From DASZHJ01 sp035507155 (GTDB lineage: Bacteria; Pseudomonadota; Alphaproteobacteria; ATCC43930; CGMCC-115725): DNA of 19,554 bases. The stretch covers positions 1 through 19,554 of the forward strand of contig DATJOK010000274.1 of assembly GCA_035507155.1 (NCBI GenBank), in the 5' to 3' direction. Positions 5,675 to 14,218 of this stretch are shown here, piece after piece. The position numbers and the translations under genes were made by a program. The number at the start of each line of letters is the position of its first letter. Position 1 is the stretch's first letter. The notes beneath the pieces were generated by a model. The model did not search any database, was not told the origin of the DNA, and was given only the letters and a program-made list of their open reading frames with translations.

Positions 5675-6197
5675 CGCTGTTCACACCTGCGACAACACGC
5701 CCGACCTCACCTCTGCACTCCAAATGGTTAACAAAGTCTTAACGACCCCGTTGAGCCCTGGCCGACAACGGGAATCGGGCCCGAGATTTTGGAAAGTGAG
5801 TGGCCGTCGTGCCATGCTTAATTGCACATCGGCGGGCGGCGGGCGTCGCCCTGCGGCGATCCCGCCGATCGCAGAATCTCGATGCCGGCGACTGCACTTG
5901 CGTGGCTTCGCTCCCGCGCTCGCCGCGCCGGCATGTCGACGCTGCGTGCGCGCGCCGCCAAGACGCGTGCGCGACCGCGACGCGCTCCGCGACACATCAC
6001 CGTTGCCGTGCGCGCGCGACGAACACGGGATCGGTGCCGGCGCTAAGGTTAAGGCCGCCGCGACATGATCACGCGATGCTCGCGACGGCGTGTTTACCCT
6101 GTTGCGCCGTGCAGATTCTTCTCCGCGGAGACTCGTCTTTCCTGCACAGAGTGGTTTAGGATGCGTTACCGACGAGGGAGATCGCGTGGGAGGAAGA
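5675..6197. other. 523-base intergenic region between the PAS and GNAT genes
   Basis: No reading frame here looks like a protein: candidates are arginine-, serine- or proline-rich and show no family motif. The region holds the CtrA-type site at 5728-5743. It also holds a 9-base perfect inverted repeat ATCGGCGGG/CCCGCCGAT (5828-5836 with 5861-5869) enclosing a smaller GGGC-GTC-GCCC hairpin. Nested palindromes lie just before the GNAT gene: TCTCCGCGGAGA at 6120-6131 inside GTGCAG/CTGCAC arms at 6109-6114 and 6142-6147. Four GANTC sites occur, at 5772, 5874, 6114 and 6130. Promoters for both flanking divergent genes must lie here, but no strong -35/-10 pair stands out. Confidence 0.6.
5728..5743 (-). 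promoter_or_regulatory. CtrA-type binding site upstream of the PAS gene
   Basis: TTAA (5728-5731), seven bases CAAAGTC, TTAA (5739-5742) and a final C exactly match the full Caulobacter CtrA box TTAA-N7-TTAAC. The reverse strand also reads TTAA-N7-TTAAC. In DNA this GC-rich, two TTAA tetramers at the right spacing are unlikely by chance. The site lies 54-69 bases upstream of the GTG of the leftward PAS gene, a natural promoter position. CtrA binding is inferred from the motif only. Confidence 0.6.
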
Positions 6198-6767
6198 ATG
6201 CTGTTCGTGCGCCCGGCGACCCGGAAGGATGCAGGCGAGATCGCCCGCATCGACGTGGACACGTGGCGCGACACTTATCCCGGCGTTCTGCCGGCGAAGG
6301 TGCTGCTCGGCCTCTCGCCGGCGCGGCTCGCTGCCGATTGGCAGGCGCAGCTCACCCATCGCCCGGACGACACGCGCGTCGCCGAGTGGACCGGCGTCGG
6401 CATCGTCGGCTTCGGCAACTGCGGTCCGGCGCGCCAGCCGATCGAGGGACTCGCCGGCGAGGTGCACACGCTCTACGTCACGCCGGACTTCCAGGGCCGC
6501 GGCGTCGGACGCGCGATCCTGATGGCGCTGTTCCGCCGTCTCGTCGCTTCCGGCCACGCTTCCGCGGTGATCTGGGTGCTGCGCGACAACCCCTCGCGGT
6601 TCTTCTACGAGCGCATGGGCGGCAGCCGCGTCGCCCATCGCAACATCACGGTCGGCGGAGCGCCGGTGCCGGCGATCGCCTATGGCTGGCGCGACCTGCC
6701 GGCGACCGTGCGCCTCGGCGGCCGCACGCTGAGGCCGCTGGCAGACGACGGCGGCACTCCTCTATAA
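6198..6767 (+). CDS. GNAT-family N-acetyltransferase
   Basis: 189-residue Gcn5-related acetyltransferase. The N-terminal FVRPATRKDAGEIARIDVDTWRD (about 3-25) is the usual motif C/D region. The acetyl-CoA pyrophosphate loop is the QGRGVGRAIL segment in VTPDFQGRGVGRAILMAL (about 95-112), after the strand VHTLYV. NPSRFFYERMGG provides the late motif B tyrosine region. The acceptor substrate is unknown; small molecules or protein amino groups are both possible. The ATG at 6198 is preceded by an excellent Shine-Dalgarno GGGAGGAAGA, preferred over an in-frame GTG 12 bases upstream. It is followed after 82 bases by the acyl-CoA ligase on the same strand. Confidence 0.9.
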   Translation: MLFVRPATRKDAGEIARIDVDTWRDTYPGVLPAKVLLGLSPARLAADWQAQLTHRPDDTRVAEWTGVGIVGFGNCGPARQPIEGLAGEVHTLYVTPDFQGRGVGRAILMALFRRLVASGHASAVIWVLRDNPSRFFYERMGGSRVAHRNITVGGAPVPAIAYGWRDLPATVRLGGRTLRPLADDGGTPL

Positions 6768-6849
6768 ACGACCCCAGCAGCTGGCTCGGCGCGGAGCGCG
6801 ATGATCGCTCCCGCCGATGCGGGATCCATGCTGCGGGGAGGAGCGGCGC

Positions 6850-8529
6850 GTGGCGATCGAGAGCTGGGAGAAATCCTATCCCAAGGGCGTGAGCTGGGCT
6901 GAACCGCTGCCGCCGCCGCGGCCGGTGCAGCGCCTGCTGGAGGACGCGGCGGCACGCTGGCCCGAGGTCGTCGCCGGCGATTTCTACGATCGCCGCTTCA
7001 CCTATGCCGACTGGCTGGGCCTCGCGCGGCGGGCTGCCAAGGGGTTCCGCGCGCTCGGCGTCGGTCCCGGCGTCGGCGTCGGGCTCCATCTGCCGAACAC
7101 GCCGCATTACCTCGTCGCCTTCTTCGGCGTGCTCATGGCCGGCGGCCGGGTCGTCAATTTCAGCCCGCTCTATGCGCCGCGGGAGCTTCGCCATCAGCTC
7201 GTCGATTCCGAGGTCAGGGTCATGGTGACCCTCGATCTGGGCTCGCTCTATCCGCAGATCGCCGCGCTCAAAGGCGAGGGAAAGCTCGCGGCCGTCGTTG
7301 TGGGCAGCCTCGAGGATTTCCTGCCGGCGGCGGTCGCGCGCGCGCTCGCCGGCCCGCCCGCCGAGCGACGGCCCGGCCCGGGCGCCGAGGTCGACTTCCG
7401 CGCCCTCATCGACAATGACGGCGTGCTCGCGCCGCCGCTTCCCGATCCTCCCTCCGACGAGATCGCGGTGCTGCAGTACAGCGGCGGCACCACGGGCGAG
7501 CCCAAGGGTGCCATGCTCACCCACGGCAATCTCATGAGCGCCGTCGCCATGCGCGACCGCTGGACCGCCGATCGTCTCGAGCGCGGCACCGAATCGGTCC
7601 TGGTGGTGCTGCCGCTCTTCCACGTCTACGGCATGAGCATGGTGATGCTGGTGGCGGTGGCGATCGGGATGCGGATGATCCTGCATCTCCGCTTCGACGC
7701 CGAACGGGTGCTGGCCGACATCGCGGCGAAGCGCCCGACCCTCTTCTCCGGCGTCCCCACCATGTTCGCGGCGCTGCTGCAGCATCCGCGCGCCCGCGAC
7801 TTCGACCTGAGCGCGCTCCGCCATTGCACCTGCGGCGGCGCGCCGCTGCCGCGCGAGATCCTGCTCGGCTTCGAGCGCCTCACCGGCCTTGCCGTCGTCG
7901 AGGGCTACGGCCTCACCGAATGCTCGCCCATCCTCACCCTCTCGCCCACGGAGGGCAGCGCGCGGCCCGGCACGGTGGGGCTCCCTTGTCCCAATACCCT
8001 GATCGAGATCGTCGATCTCGAGACCGGGACCCGCGTGCTGCCGGCGGGCGAGGCGGGCGAGGTCTGCGCCCGCGGGCCGCAGGTGATGAAGGGCTACTGG
8101 AAGCGGCCGGAGGCGACGGCGGAGGCGTTCGCCGGCGGCCGGTTCCATACCGGCGACATCGGCATCCTCGATGCGGACGGCTTCCTGACCCTGGTCGACC
8201 GCAAGAAGGACATGATCCTCTCCGGCGGCTTCAACGTCTTCCCGCGCGTCGTCGAGGAGGCGATCTACGAGCATCCCGCCGTCGCCGAGGTGACGGTGAT
8301 CGGGATTCCCGATCCCTATCGCGGCGAGGCGGCCAAGGCCTTCATCGCGCTGAAGCCGGGAGCGACGCTCGCCTTCGAGGAGCTGAAGCGCTTCCTCGCC
8401 GAGAGGCTCGGCCGCCACGAGATGCCGGCGGAGATGGAGCTCCGCGACCGCCTGCCGAAGACGCCGGTCGGCAAGCTCTCGAAGAAGGAGCTGGTGGCGG
8501 AGGAGCGCGCGAAGCGCGGCCTCGGCTGA
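6850..8529 (+). CDS. Long-chain fatty acid (or related carboxylate) CoA ligase, FadD type
   Basis: 559-residue ANL-superfamily enzyme that activates a carboxylic acid with ATP to an acyl-adenylate and then transfers it to CoA. All signature motifs are present: the phosphate-binding loop YSGGTTGEPKGAMLTHGN from Y210, GYGLTECSP from 352, HTGDIG with D436, DRKKDMILSGGFNVFP with R451, and the C-terminal catalytic lysine K542 in TPVGKLSKKEL. The N-terminal SWEKSYPKGVSW resembles alphaproteobacterial ligases annotated as FadD or dicarboxylate-CoA ligase. It probably feeds beta-oxidation or lipid recycling; chain length is not readable. The start is set at the GTG at 6850 because GGGGAGGAG lies six bases before it. 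An ATG at 6817 is in frame but has no ribosome-binding site. Confidence 0.93.
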   Translation: MAIESWEKSYPKGVSWAEPLPPPRPVQRLLEDAAARWPEVVAGDFYDRRFTYADWLGLARRAAKGFRALGVGPGVGVGLHLPNTPHYLVAFFGVLMAGGRVVNFSPLYAPRELRHQLVDSEVRVMVTLDLGSLYPQIAALKGEGKLAAVVVGSLEDFLPAAVARALAGPPAERRPGPGAEVDFRALIDNDGVLAPPLPDPPSDEIAVLQYSGGTTGEPKGAMLTHGNLMSAVAMRDRWTADRLERGTESVLVVLPLFHVYGMSMVMLVAVAIGMRMILHLRFDAERVLADIAAKRPTLFSGVPTMFAALLQHPRARDFDLSALRHCTCGGAPLPREILLGFERLTGLAVVEGYGLTECSPILTLSPTEGSARPGTVGLPCPNTLIEIVDLETGTRVLPAGEAGEVCARGPQVMKGYWKRPEATAEAFAGGRFHTGDIGILDADGFLTLVDRKKDMILSGGFNVFPRVVEEAIYEHPAVAEVTVIGIPDPYRGEAAKAFIALKPGATLAFEELKRFLAERLGRHEMPAEMELRDRLPKTPVGKLSKKELVAEERAKRGLG

Positions 8530-8536
8530 TCGCGGG

Positions 8537-8836
8537 TCAGATCCGCCGCCGGCCCTCGGCGAAGACCTGGCGCCATTCCAGCACGCGCACGGCGCGCCGG
8601 AGGCCGGTCGGCCAGAAGGGATCGGCGCGGACGAGCGCCTCCACCGCCGCGCGATCCGCCGCCTCCACCAGCCAGAGCCCGCCGCCCGGGGAGCCGTCCA
8701 CTTCGGCGAGCGGTCCGGCCGCGCACACCGCCGCAGCGTTCCGCTCCAGGAAGGCGAGATGGGCCGCCATGTGGCGCTGGCGCACCTCGGCGGCGACAGC
8801 GGGATCGTCCTCGAACAGCACAGCGAAGAGCGGCAT
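8537..8836 (-). CDS. YCII-related (YciI-like) small protein
   Basis: 99-residue alpha-beta-barrel protein of the YciI/YCII family. It begins with MPLFAVLFEDDP, then RHMAAHLAFLERN with two histidines (H22, H26). The family's GPL (41-43) and a following aspartate-glycine (47-48) come next, and the C-terminal section has ADPFWPTGL and VRVLEWRQVF. The family is related to ferredoxin-like EthD and YCII proteins; most have no proven activity, although some act in aromatic catabolism. The ATG at 8836 has GGAGG five bases upstream; an earlier in-frame ATG at 8848 is less well placed. It converges on the acyl-CoA ligase with 7 bases between stops and diverges from the LysR regulator across 90 bases. 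Confidence 0.85.
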   Translation of the reverse strand: MPLFAVLFEDDPAVAAEVRQRHMAAHLAFLERNAAAVCAAGPLAEVDGSPGGGLWLVEAADRAAVEALVRADPFWPTGLRRAVRVLEWRQVFAEGRRRI

Positions 8837-8926
8837 CGGCGCCTCCATCAGGGATCTGGACGCATCATCCTCGGCGACCCAGACTCGCGGCGGCACCCGG
8901 CATTTGCGCCGGCCGAGATTGCAGCA

Positions 8927-9817
8927 ATGCAGGGACTGAACTGGAACGATCTCCGCTATCTCCTGGCGGTGGCGCGCGGCGGCAGCCTCGGCGCGGCGGC
9001 GAAGCGGCTCAAGGTGGACCAGACCACGGTGGCCCGCCGGCTCGGCGCGGTGGAGGCAGCGCTGGGCACGCGCCTCTTCGAGCGCGGCGCGCGCGGCCGG
9101 CTGCATCCGACCCCGGCGGCGAGGACCGCCATCGCGCGGGCCGAGCGCGTCGAGCGCGAGATCGAGGCTCTGCGCGGCATCGCCGGCGGCGATCAGGCGC
9201 TCCGCGGCACCGTGCGCATCACTGCGGTGCCGGTGCTGGTGAACCATGTCCTGATCCCGGCGGCGACGGCACTGACGGCGACGCATCCGGATCTCCGTCT
9301 CGAGCTGCTGGCGGAGCCGCGCAATTTGAGCCTGGCGCGCCGCGAAGCGGATATCGCCCTGCGGCTGGCGCGGCCCGATGCCGGCGCCGGCGATGCGGTG
9401 CTGGCGCGGCGGATTGGGTCTTTGGCCTACGGCATCTACGCTCCGGCCGGCGCGGCGCCGGAAGGCGATGCGGCGCTGCCCTGGATCACCTACGAGGAGG
9501 GGATGGCGGGGCTGCCGCAATCGCGCTGGATGTCGGCGATGATCGCCGATGCCGGCGGCGCCGCCGCGCCGGTCTCGGTCAGCGACGCCGAGAGCGTGCT
9601 GCAGGCGATCCGCAGCGGTCTCGGCAAGTCGCTGCTGCCGGCAGTGATCGGCGACAGTGCCGCGGGGCTGCGCGCGGTCGCCGATCCGGCGCAGCCCTTC
9701 GTGCTGACGCGGGAGATCTGGCTGCTGACCCGCCCCGAGCAGCGCCGGCTCGCCCGCATCGCCGCCGCCATCGGTTGGATCGAGCGCACGATCGAGCGGC
9801 TCGATCAGCTGCCGTGA
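8927..9817 (+). CDS. LysR-family transcriptional regulator
   Basis: 296 residues. The N-terminal winged helix-turn-helix (about 5-64) reads LNWNDLRYLLAVARGGSLG, AAAKRLKVDQTTVARRL and GTRLFERG, the standard LysR DNA-binding pattern. Residues about 90-290 form the periplasmic-binding-protein-like effector domain, with RGTVRITAVPVL and READIALRLARP. The variant DQTTVARRLGAVEAALG is typical of the alphaproteobacterial branch that often self-regulates. It is divergent from the YCII gene with only 90 bases between start codons, so that gene and lysR itself are the likeliest targets. A LysR T-N11-A operator is not obvious in the gap. The ATG at 8927 lacks a strong ribosome-binding site. It converges on ccmI with 7 bases between stops. 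Confidence 0.92.
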   Translation: MQGLNWNDLRYLLAVARGGSLGAAAKRLKVDQTTVARRLGAVEAALGTRLFERGARGRLHPTPAARTAIARAERVEREIEALRGIAGGDQALRGTVRITAVPVLVNHVLIPAATALTATHPDLRLELLAEPRNLSLARREADIALRLARPDAGAGDAVLARRIGSLAYGIYAPAGAAPEGDAALPWITYEEGMAGLPQSRWMSAMIADAGGAAAPVSVSDAESVLQAIRSGLGKSLLPAVIGDSAAGLRAVADPAQPFVLTREIWLLTRPEQRRLARIAAAIGWIERTIERLDQLP

Positions 9818-9824
9818 TGCGCCG

Positions 9825-11234
9825 CTATTTGTCGAGCGCGTCGAGCGCCGAGGCGACGGTGTCGTGCTCCTCGCTGTCCGCCGGCAGCACCTTCAGCAGC
9901 CGCTGCCAGTAGGATTTGGCCTCGTCGGTGCGATGGGCCTGGGCCGCCGCGAGGCCCAGATACCAGAGCGCCCTGGGCTCGCGCGGATCGAGCGCCTCCA
10001 GGCGCTTCAGCGTCTCCATCGCCGAGTCCGGGATCGGCTCCGTCGCCGGCTTGTTGCCCAGCATGGCGTCGACCTTGCGGGCGAGGATGCTGGGGTCGTC
10101 GGGCTTGAGCTTGGCGGCGTGATCGTAGGCGTCCGCCGCCTTGTCATTGTCGCCCAGCACCTGATAGGCGCGGCCGAGGCGGAGCCAGCCGTCGAGATCG
10201 TTCGGCTGCTCCTGCAGCCGGGTGGCGAGACGCTCCACCATGCTGTGGATCATCTCGGTGCGCTGCTCCGGCGTCATCTGCGCCGCCGCCGCCATATCGT
10301 CGCTGCTGGGGCCGGGAGCCGCCGGCGCCTTGGTCGTGCCCTCTGACGGCGCTGGCGCGGCGGGCGCCTCCGGCACCGGCAGGCCTGCGGCCTTGGCGGT
10401 CTCCGCCATGCGCTGGCGCACCACCGGGACCCAGGGCGCGTCATAGGGCGAATCCGCCAGCAGGCTCGACCAGGCGTCGAGCGCCGCCTTGGCGTTGCCG
10501 GCCTGGGCATCGCCGAGCGCCAGGTAGTAGCGGGCGATCGGGCTCTTGGCGTCCTTCGCCACCGCCATGACGAAGGCGTCATGGGCCGACGGCGTCACCA
10601 TGCCGTCCGCCGCCATCACCAGCATCTCGCCATAGGCGGCGACGATGTCCGGCCGCTGCCGGGTGAGGGCGAGCGCCTCGTGATAGGCGGCGGCGCTGTC
10701 TTTCCAGCGTCCGCGCGCCGCCTGGGTGCGCGCCAGCAGCAGCCAGCCCTCGGCGCTCTTCGGATTCTGCTTCAGCCGCTCCTCGAGCGCGGCAGCGGCC
10801 TTGTCGAGATCGAGATTGCCGTTGTCGCCGATGAGGGCGCGCTCGGCGGCGCGGGCGTAGTAGGGCTGGTCCGGAATCTGCGGTGCGCCGTGCACGAGAT
10901 AGACCAGCACCGCGCCCGCCGGCACCAGCACGCCCAGCACCGCCGCCCAGACGCGGGTGCCGCCGATCGCGCCCTTCTGCGCGCTCTCGATGCGGCGGTC
11001 CTCGGCGTCGGCGGCGAGCAGCCGGCGCTCGATCTCCAGCCGCGCGCTCGCCGCCTCCTCCTCGGTGAGGAGGCCGCGCGCGACGTCGAGCGCCACCTCG
11101 CGGAGCTGATCGCGGTAGACCGCGCGGTCGAAAGCGGCGCGACCGGGCGGGCGTCGGCCGGCGCGGCTCAGCGGCAGGATCACCAGGGCGATGACCGCGC
11201 CCGCCAGCACGGCGAAGGCAAGCCAGACCGCCAT
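9825..11234 (-). CDS. ccmI: c-type cytochrome biogenesis protein CcmI (CycH)
   Basis: 469-residue membrane-anchored apocytochrome chaperone. It has an N-terminal membrane segment (WLAFAVLAGAVIALVILPL), a cytoplasmic loop with VYRDQLREVALDVARGLLTEEEA typical of CcmI, and a second membrane segment (VWAAVLGVLVPAGAVLVYLV). A long periplasmic part with repeated TPR helices follows, for example EGWLLLARTQAARGRW and DGWLRLGRAYQVLGDN. A proline- and alanine-rich linker lies around residues 290-320. It presents the apocytochrome CXXCH region to CcmFGH. The ATG at 11234 overlaps the ccmH stop by one base (TGATG); a GTG at 11237 is the alternative start. It is the last gene of the ccm operon. Confidence 0.95.
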   Translation of the reverse strand: MAVWLAFAVLAGAVIALVILPLSRAGRRPPGRAAFDRAVYRDQLREVALDVARGLLTEEEAASARLEIERRLLAADAEDRRIESAQKGAIGGTRVWAAVLGVLVPAGAVLVYLVHGAPQIPDQPYYARAAERALIGDNGNLDLDKAAAALEERLKQNPKSAEGWLLLARTQAARGRWKDSAAAYHEALALTRQRPDIVAAYGEMLVMAADGMVTPSAHDAFVMAVAKDAKSPIARYYLALGDAQAGNAKAALDAWSSLLADSPYDAPWVPVVRQRMAETAKAAGLPVPEAPAAPAPSEGTTKAPAAPGPSSDDMAAAAQMTPEQRTEMIHSMVERLATRLQEQPNDLDGWLRLGRAYQVLGDNDKAADAYDHAAKLKPDDPSILARKVDAMLGNKPATEPIPDSAMETLKRLEALDPREPRALWYLGLAAAQAHRTDEAKSYWQRLLKVLPADSEEHDTVASALDALDK

Positions 11235-11704
11235 CACTCGCTGCCCTCGGCGAGCAGGCGCTGCAGCCGCTGCCGCTCCTCGGCGCTGAGCGGCGGCGCG
11301 CGCTCGGCGACGGCGCCGCGGTGGCGGCGGAAGTAGACCGCCGCGGCGCCGGCGCCAAGCAGCAGGACCGCAAACGGGCCGCCCCAGAGCAGGTAGGTCG
11401 CCGGCTTCACCGGCGGCTTCAGCAGGATGAAATCGCCGTAGCGGCTGACCAGGAACTGGCGCACTTGCGCGTCGCTGTCGCCGGCGGCGATCCGCTGCCG
11501 GATCAGCACGCGGAGATCATGGGCGAGATCGGCGTTGGAATCGTCGATCGACTCGTTCTGGCAGACGAGGCAGCGGAGCTCGGTGCTGAGCGCCCGGGCG
11601 CGCGCCTCCAGCGCCGGGTCCGCCAGCCGCTCGCCGGGCTCGACGGCGAGCGCCGCGGGGGCGAGGCCGAGCAGCAGCAGCAGGATCAGCGCCAGCGCCC
11701 TCAT
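11234..11704 (-). CDS. ccmH: Cytochrome c maturation thiol oxidoreductase CcmH (CycL)
   Basis: 156-residue periplasm-facing protein. It has a signal peptide (1-20, ending APAALA), the hallmark LRCLVCQNESIDDSNADLAHDLR with active-site cysteines C45 and C48, and the three-helix domain with RYGDFILLKPP. One membrane anchor (LLWGGPFAVLLLGAGAAAVYF) precedes a short basic tail. It keeps apocytochrome cysteines reduced, working with CcmG, before heme ligation by CcmF. It is the short CcmH form, with the TPR part supplied separately by CcmI. Its ATG overlaps the ccmG stop (ATGA), indicating translational coupling. Confidence 0.96.
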   Translation of the reverse strand: MRALALILLLLLGLAPAALAVEPGERLADPALEARARALSTELRCLVCQNESIDDSNADLAHDLRVLIRQRIAAGDSDAQVRQFLVSRYGDFILLKPPVKPATYLLWGGPFAVLLLGAGAAAVYFRRHRGAVAERAPPLSAEERQRLQRLLAEGSE

Positions 11705-12231
11705 GACGTCTGCAGCGTCCGCAGCAGGGGAATGAGCTCGTTCTGCACGTCATCCGGCGTCAGCGGCCCTACATGACGCAGGCGGATGCGCCCCGCCTTG
11801 TCGATGACGTAGGTCTCCGGCACGCCGTAGACGCCGAAATCGATGCCGACGCGCCCGTCGCGGTCGGCGCCGATGCGCTTGTAGGGATCGCCGAACTCCT
11901 GCAGGAAGCGCGTCGCGTCCTCCGGCTTGTCCTTGTAGTCGATGCCGTAGAGCGGCACCTTGAGCTGGTGCGAGAGCTGCATCAGCAGCGGATGCTCGAG
12001 CCGGCAGGGCACGCACCACGAGGCGAAGAAATTCACCAGCACCACCTGGCCCGCCGCGTCGGCGCGGGCGAAGCCCGGCGCGCCGGCGACGCCGGCGAGA
12101 TCGAACGCCGGCGCCGGCTTGTCGATCATCGCCGAGGGCAGGATCGAGGGATCGCGCTGCAGCGCCAGGAAGAAGTAGCCGACGAGCGCCGTGAAGGCCA
12201 GCACCGGCAGCAGATAGATCAGGCGGCGCAT
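11701..12231 (-). CDS. ccmG: Thiol:disulfide interchange protein CcmG (DsbE)
   Basis: 176-residue membrane-anchored thioredoxin-like protein. It has an N-terminal anchor (about 4-24). The thioredoxin fold carries the active site WCVPC (C73, C76) after VVLVNFFAS, the CcmG-typical acidic neighbourhood YGIDYKDKPEDATRFLQEFGDPY, and the cis-proline loop YGVPETYVID. It delivers reducing equivalents to CcmH and apocytochrome c in the periplasm. Its ATG lies 4 bases after the ccmF stop, and its end overlaps ccmH. Confidence 0.96.
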   Translation of the reverse strand: MRRLIYLLPVLAFTALVGYFFLALQRDPSILPSAMIDKPAPAFDLAGVAGAPGFARADAAGQVVLVNFFASWCVPCRLEHPLLMQLSHQLKVPLYGIDYKDKPEDATRFLQEFGDPYKRIGADRDGRVGIDFGVYGVPETYVIDKAGRIRLRHVGPLTPDDVQNELIPLLRTLQTS

Positions 12232-12235
12232 GGCG

Positions 12236-14218
12236 CTAGTCGCCGGCGGCGGCGCCGGCCGCGGCGCGGCTCTTGCGGACGGCCGCTCCCACCCGCCAGC
12301 GGCGGTCGGAAAGGCTGGTGAGTCCGCCCAGCGCCATCACGGCGCAGCCAAGCCAGATCCACGGCACCAGCGGCTTCTGGTAGATGCGGACGGTCCAGGC
12401 GCCCTTGCCGTCGGGATCGCCCAGCACGACGTAGAGATCCGCCAGCAGGTCGGTGTGGATCGAGCTGAAGGTGGTGGACATCCGCTGCACGGTGAAGAAG
12501 CGCCGCTCCGGCACCAGCGTCGCGACCACCGCGCCGTCGCGGCTCGCGGTGAAGGTGCCCCGGTCGGCGGTGTAGTTCGGACCCTGGACCGAGTCGACCT
12601 TGTCGAGGTGCACCTGATAGCCGGCGATGCTGATGCTCTCGCCGGGCCGCATCAGCTCGATGCGCTCGGCGGCCCAGGCGGAGGCGGCGATGCCGGCGAC
12701 GGTGACGGCGACGCCGAGATGGGCGAGCGTCATGCCGTGGGCGGCGCGCGGCAGATTGCGGGCGCGCGCCCAGCTTTCGGCGAGCGAGCCGCGGAAGAGC
12801 CGCATGCGCTCGCTCCACTCGACGAGCACGCCGACGGCGATCCAGGCGGCAACGCCGAGTCCGAGGCTGGCGAAGGCCGCCGCCGGCCGCACGACGGCGA
12901 AGACCGTGATGGCAACCGCCAGCGCCGCGCCTGCCGCCCACATCAGCCGCTGCAGCGCCGCCCGGAGATCGCCGCGCTTCCAGCCGAGCAGCGGACCCAT
13001 GGGGATCGCCAGCAGGAGCGGCGCCATCAGCGGCACGAAGGTGCGGTTGAAGAACGGAAAGCCCACCGACACCTTGTCGCCGCCGATGGCGTCGAGGAAG
13101 AGCGGGTAGAGCGTGCCGATGAAGACGGTGGCGGCGCCGGTGGTGAGCAGCAGGTTGTTGAGGACGAGGGCGCCCTCGCGGGAGATCGGCGCGAAGAGCC
13201 CGCCCGGCGCCAGCGCCGGCGCCCGCGTCGCGTAGAGCGCCAGCGGCCCGCCGATCGCCACCGCCAGCAGCAGCAGGATGAAGGCGCCGCGGCGCGGGTC
13301 GACGGCGAAGGCATGCACGGAAGTGAGCACGCCCGAGCGCACCAGGAAGGTGCCGATCAGCGAGAGCGCGAAGGTGAGGATCGCCAGCAGGATGGTCCAG
13401 CTCTTGAGCGCGTCGCGCTTCTCCACCACGATCGCCGAGTGGAGGAGCGCCGTGCCGACCAGCCACGGCATGAAGGAGGCGTTCTCCACCGGATCCCAGT
13501 ACCACCAGCCGCCCCAGCCCAGAGTGTAGTAGGCCCACCAGCTGCCGAGCGCGATGCCGACGGTGAGCGCGCACCAGGCGGCCAAGGTCCAGGGCCTGAC
13601 CCAGCGCGCCCAGGCGGCGTCGACGCGGCCCTCGATGAGGGCGGCGACGGCGAAGGAGAACGCCACCGAGAAGCCGACATATCCCAGATAGAGGAACGGC
13701 GGATGGATGGCGAGGCCGGGATCCTGCAGGATCGGGTTCATCCCCTGGCCCTCGATCGGCGCCGGCACCAGGCGGATGAAGGGGTTCGAGGTGAAGAGGA
13801 TGAAGGCGAGAAAGCCGGCGCCGATCATGCCCTGGACCGCGAGCACGCGGGCGCGGAGATCCGCCGGCAGGCCGGTGCCGAACCACGCCACCGCGGCGCC
13901 GAACAGCGTCAGGATCAGCACCCAGAGCAGCATGGAGCCCTCGTGATTGCCCCAGACGCCGGTGATCTTGTAGAGGAGCGGCTTGGTGGAGTGGCTGTTC
14001 TCGGCGACGGTGGCGAGCGAGAAGTCCGAGGTGACGTAGGCGTGCACCAGCACTGCGAAGGCGAGCGCCACCAGGGCGAATTGCGCCAGCGCGGTGCTGC
14101 CGCCGAGCGACATCAGGACGGGATTGCCGCGGCTGGCGCCATAGAGCGGCACCGAAGCCTGCACCAGCGCCAGCATCAGCGCGAGGGCGAGCGCGAAATG
14201 GCCGAGCTCGGCGATCAC
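12236..14218 (-). CDS. ccmF: Heme lyase subunit CcmF
   Basis: 660-residue polytopic membrane protein, the heme-ligating core of the cytochrome c synthetase. The tryptophan-rich WWD domain GWGGWWYWDPVENASFMPWL occupies about 235-254. The flanking conserved histidines are present at H172 in AIHPPFLYLGY and H260 in ALLHSAIV. NHEGSMLLW (91-99) and the C-terminal large periplasmic loop with RIYQKPLVPWIW are also as in the family. It receives heme from CcmE and attaches it to apocytochrome c with CcmH and CcmI. Its start is a GTG that overlaps the ccmE stop (GTGA). Confidence 0.97.
   Translation of the reverse strand: MIAELGHFALALALMLALVQASVPLYGASRGNPVLMSLGGSTALAQFALVALAFAVLVHAYVTSDFSLATVAENSHSTKPLLYKITGVWGNHEGSMLLWVLILTLFGAAVAWFGTGLPADLRARVLAVQGMIGAGFLAFILFTSNPFIRLVPAPIEGQGMNPILQDPGLAIHPPFLYLGYVGFSVAFSFAVAALIEGRVDAAWARWVRPWTLAAWCALTVGIALGSWWAYYTLGWGGWWYWDPVENASFMPWLVGTALLHSAIVVEKRDALKSWTILLAILTFALSLIGTFLVRSGVLTSVHAFAVDPRRGAFILLLLAVAIGGPLALYATRAPALAPGGLFAPISREGALVLNNLLLTTGAATVFIGTLYPLFLDAIGGDKVSVGFPFFNRTFVPLMAPLLLAIPMGPLLGWKRGDLRAALQRLMWAAGAALAVAITVFAVVRPAAAFASLGLGVAAWIAVGVLVEWSERMRLFRGSLAESWARARNLPRAAHGMTLAHLGVAVTVAGIAASAWAAERIELMRPGESISIAGYQVHLDKVDSVQGPNYTADRGTFTASRDGAVVATLVPERRFFTVQRMSTTFSSIHTDLLADLYVVLGDPDGKGAWTVRIYQKPLVPWIWLGCAVMALGGLTSLSDRRWRVGAAVRKSRAAAGAAAGD

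Noticed and set aside
5822..6046. A 74-codon arginine-rich frame resembling a basic DNA-binding peptide
   Set aside because: Overlapping frames on both strands look equally arginine-rich, there is no ribosome-binding site, and no known motif is present. It is a composition artefact.
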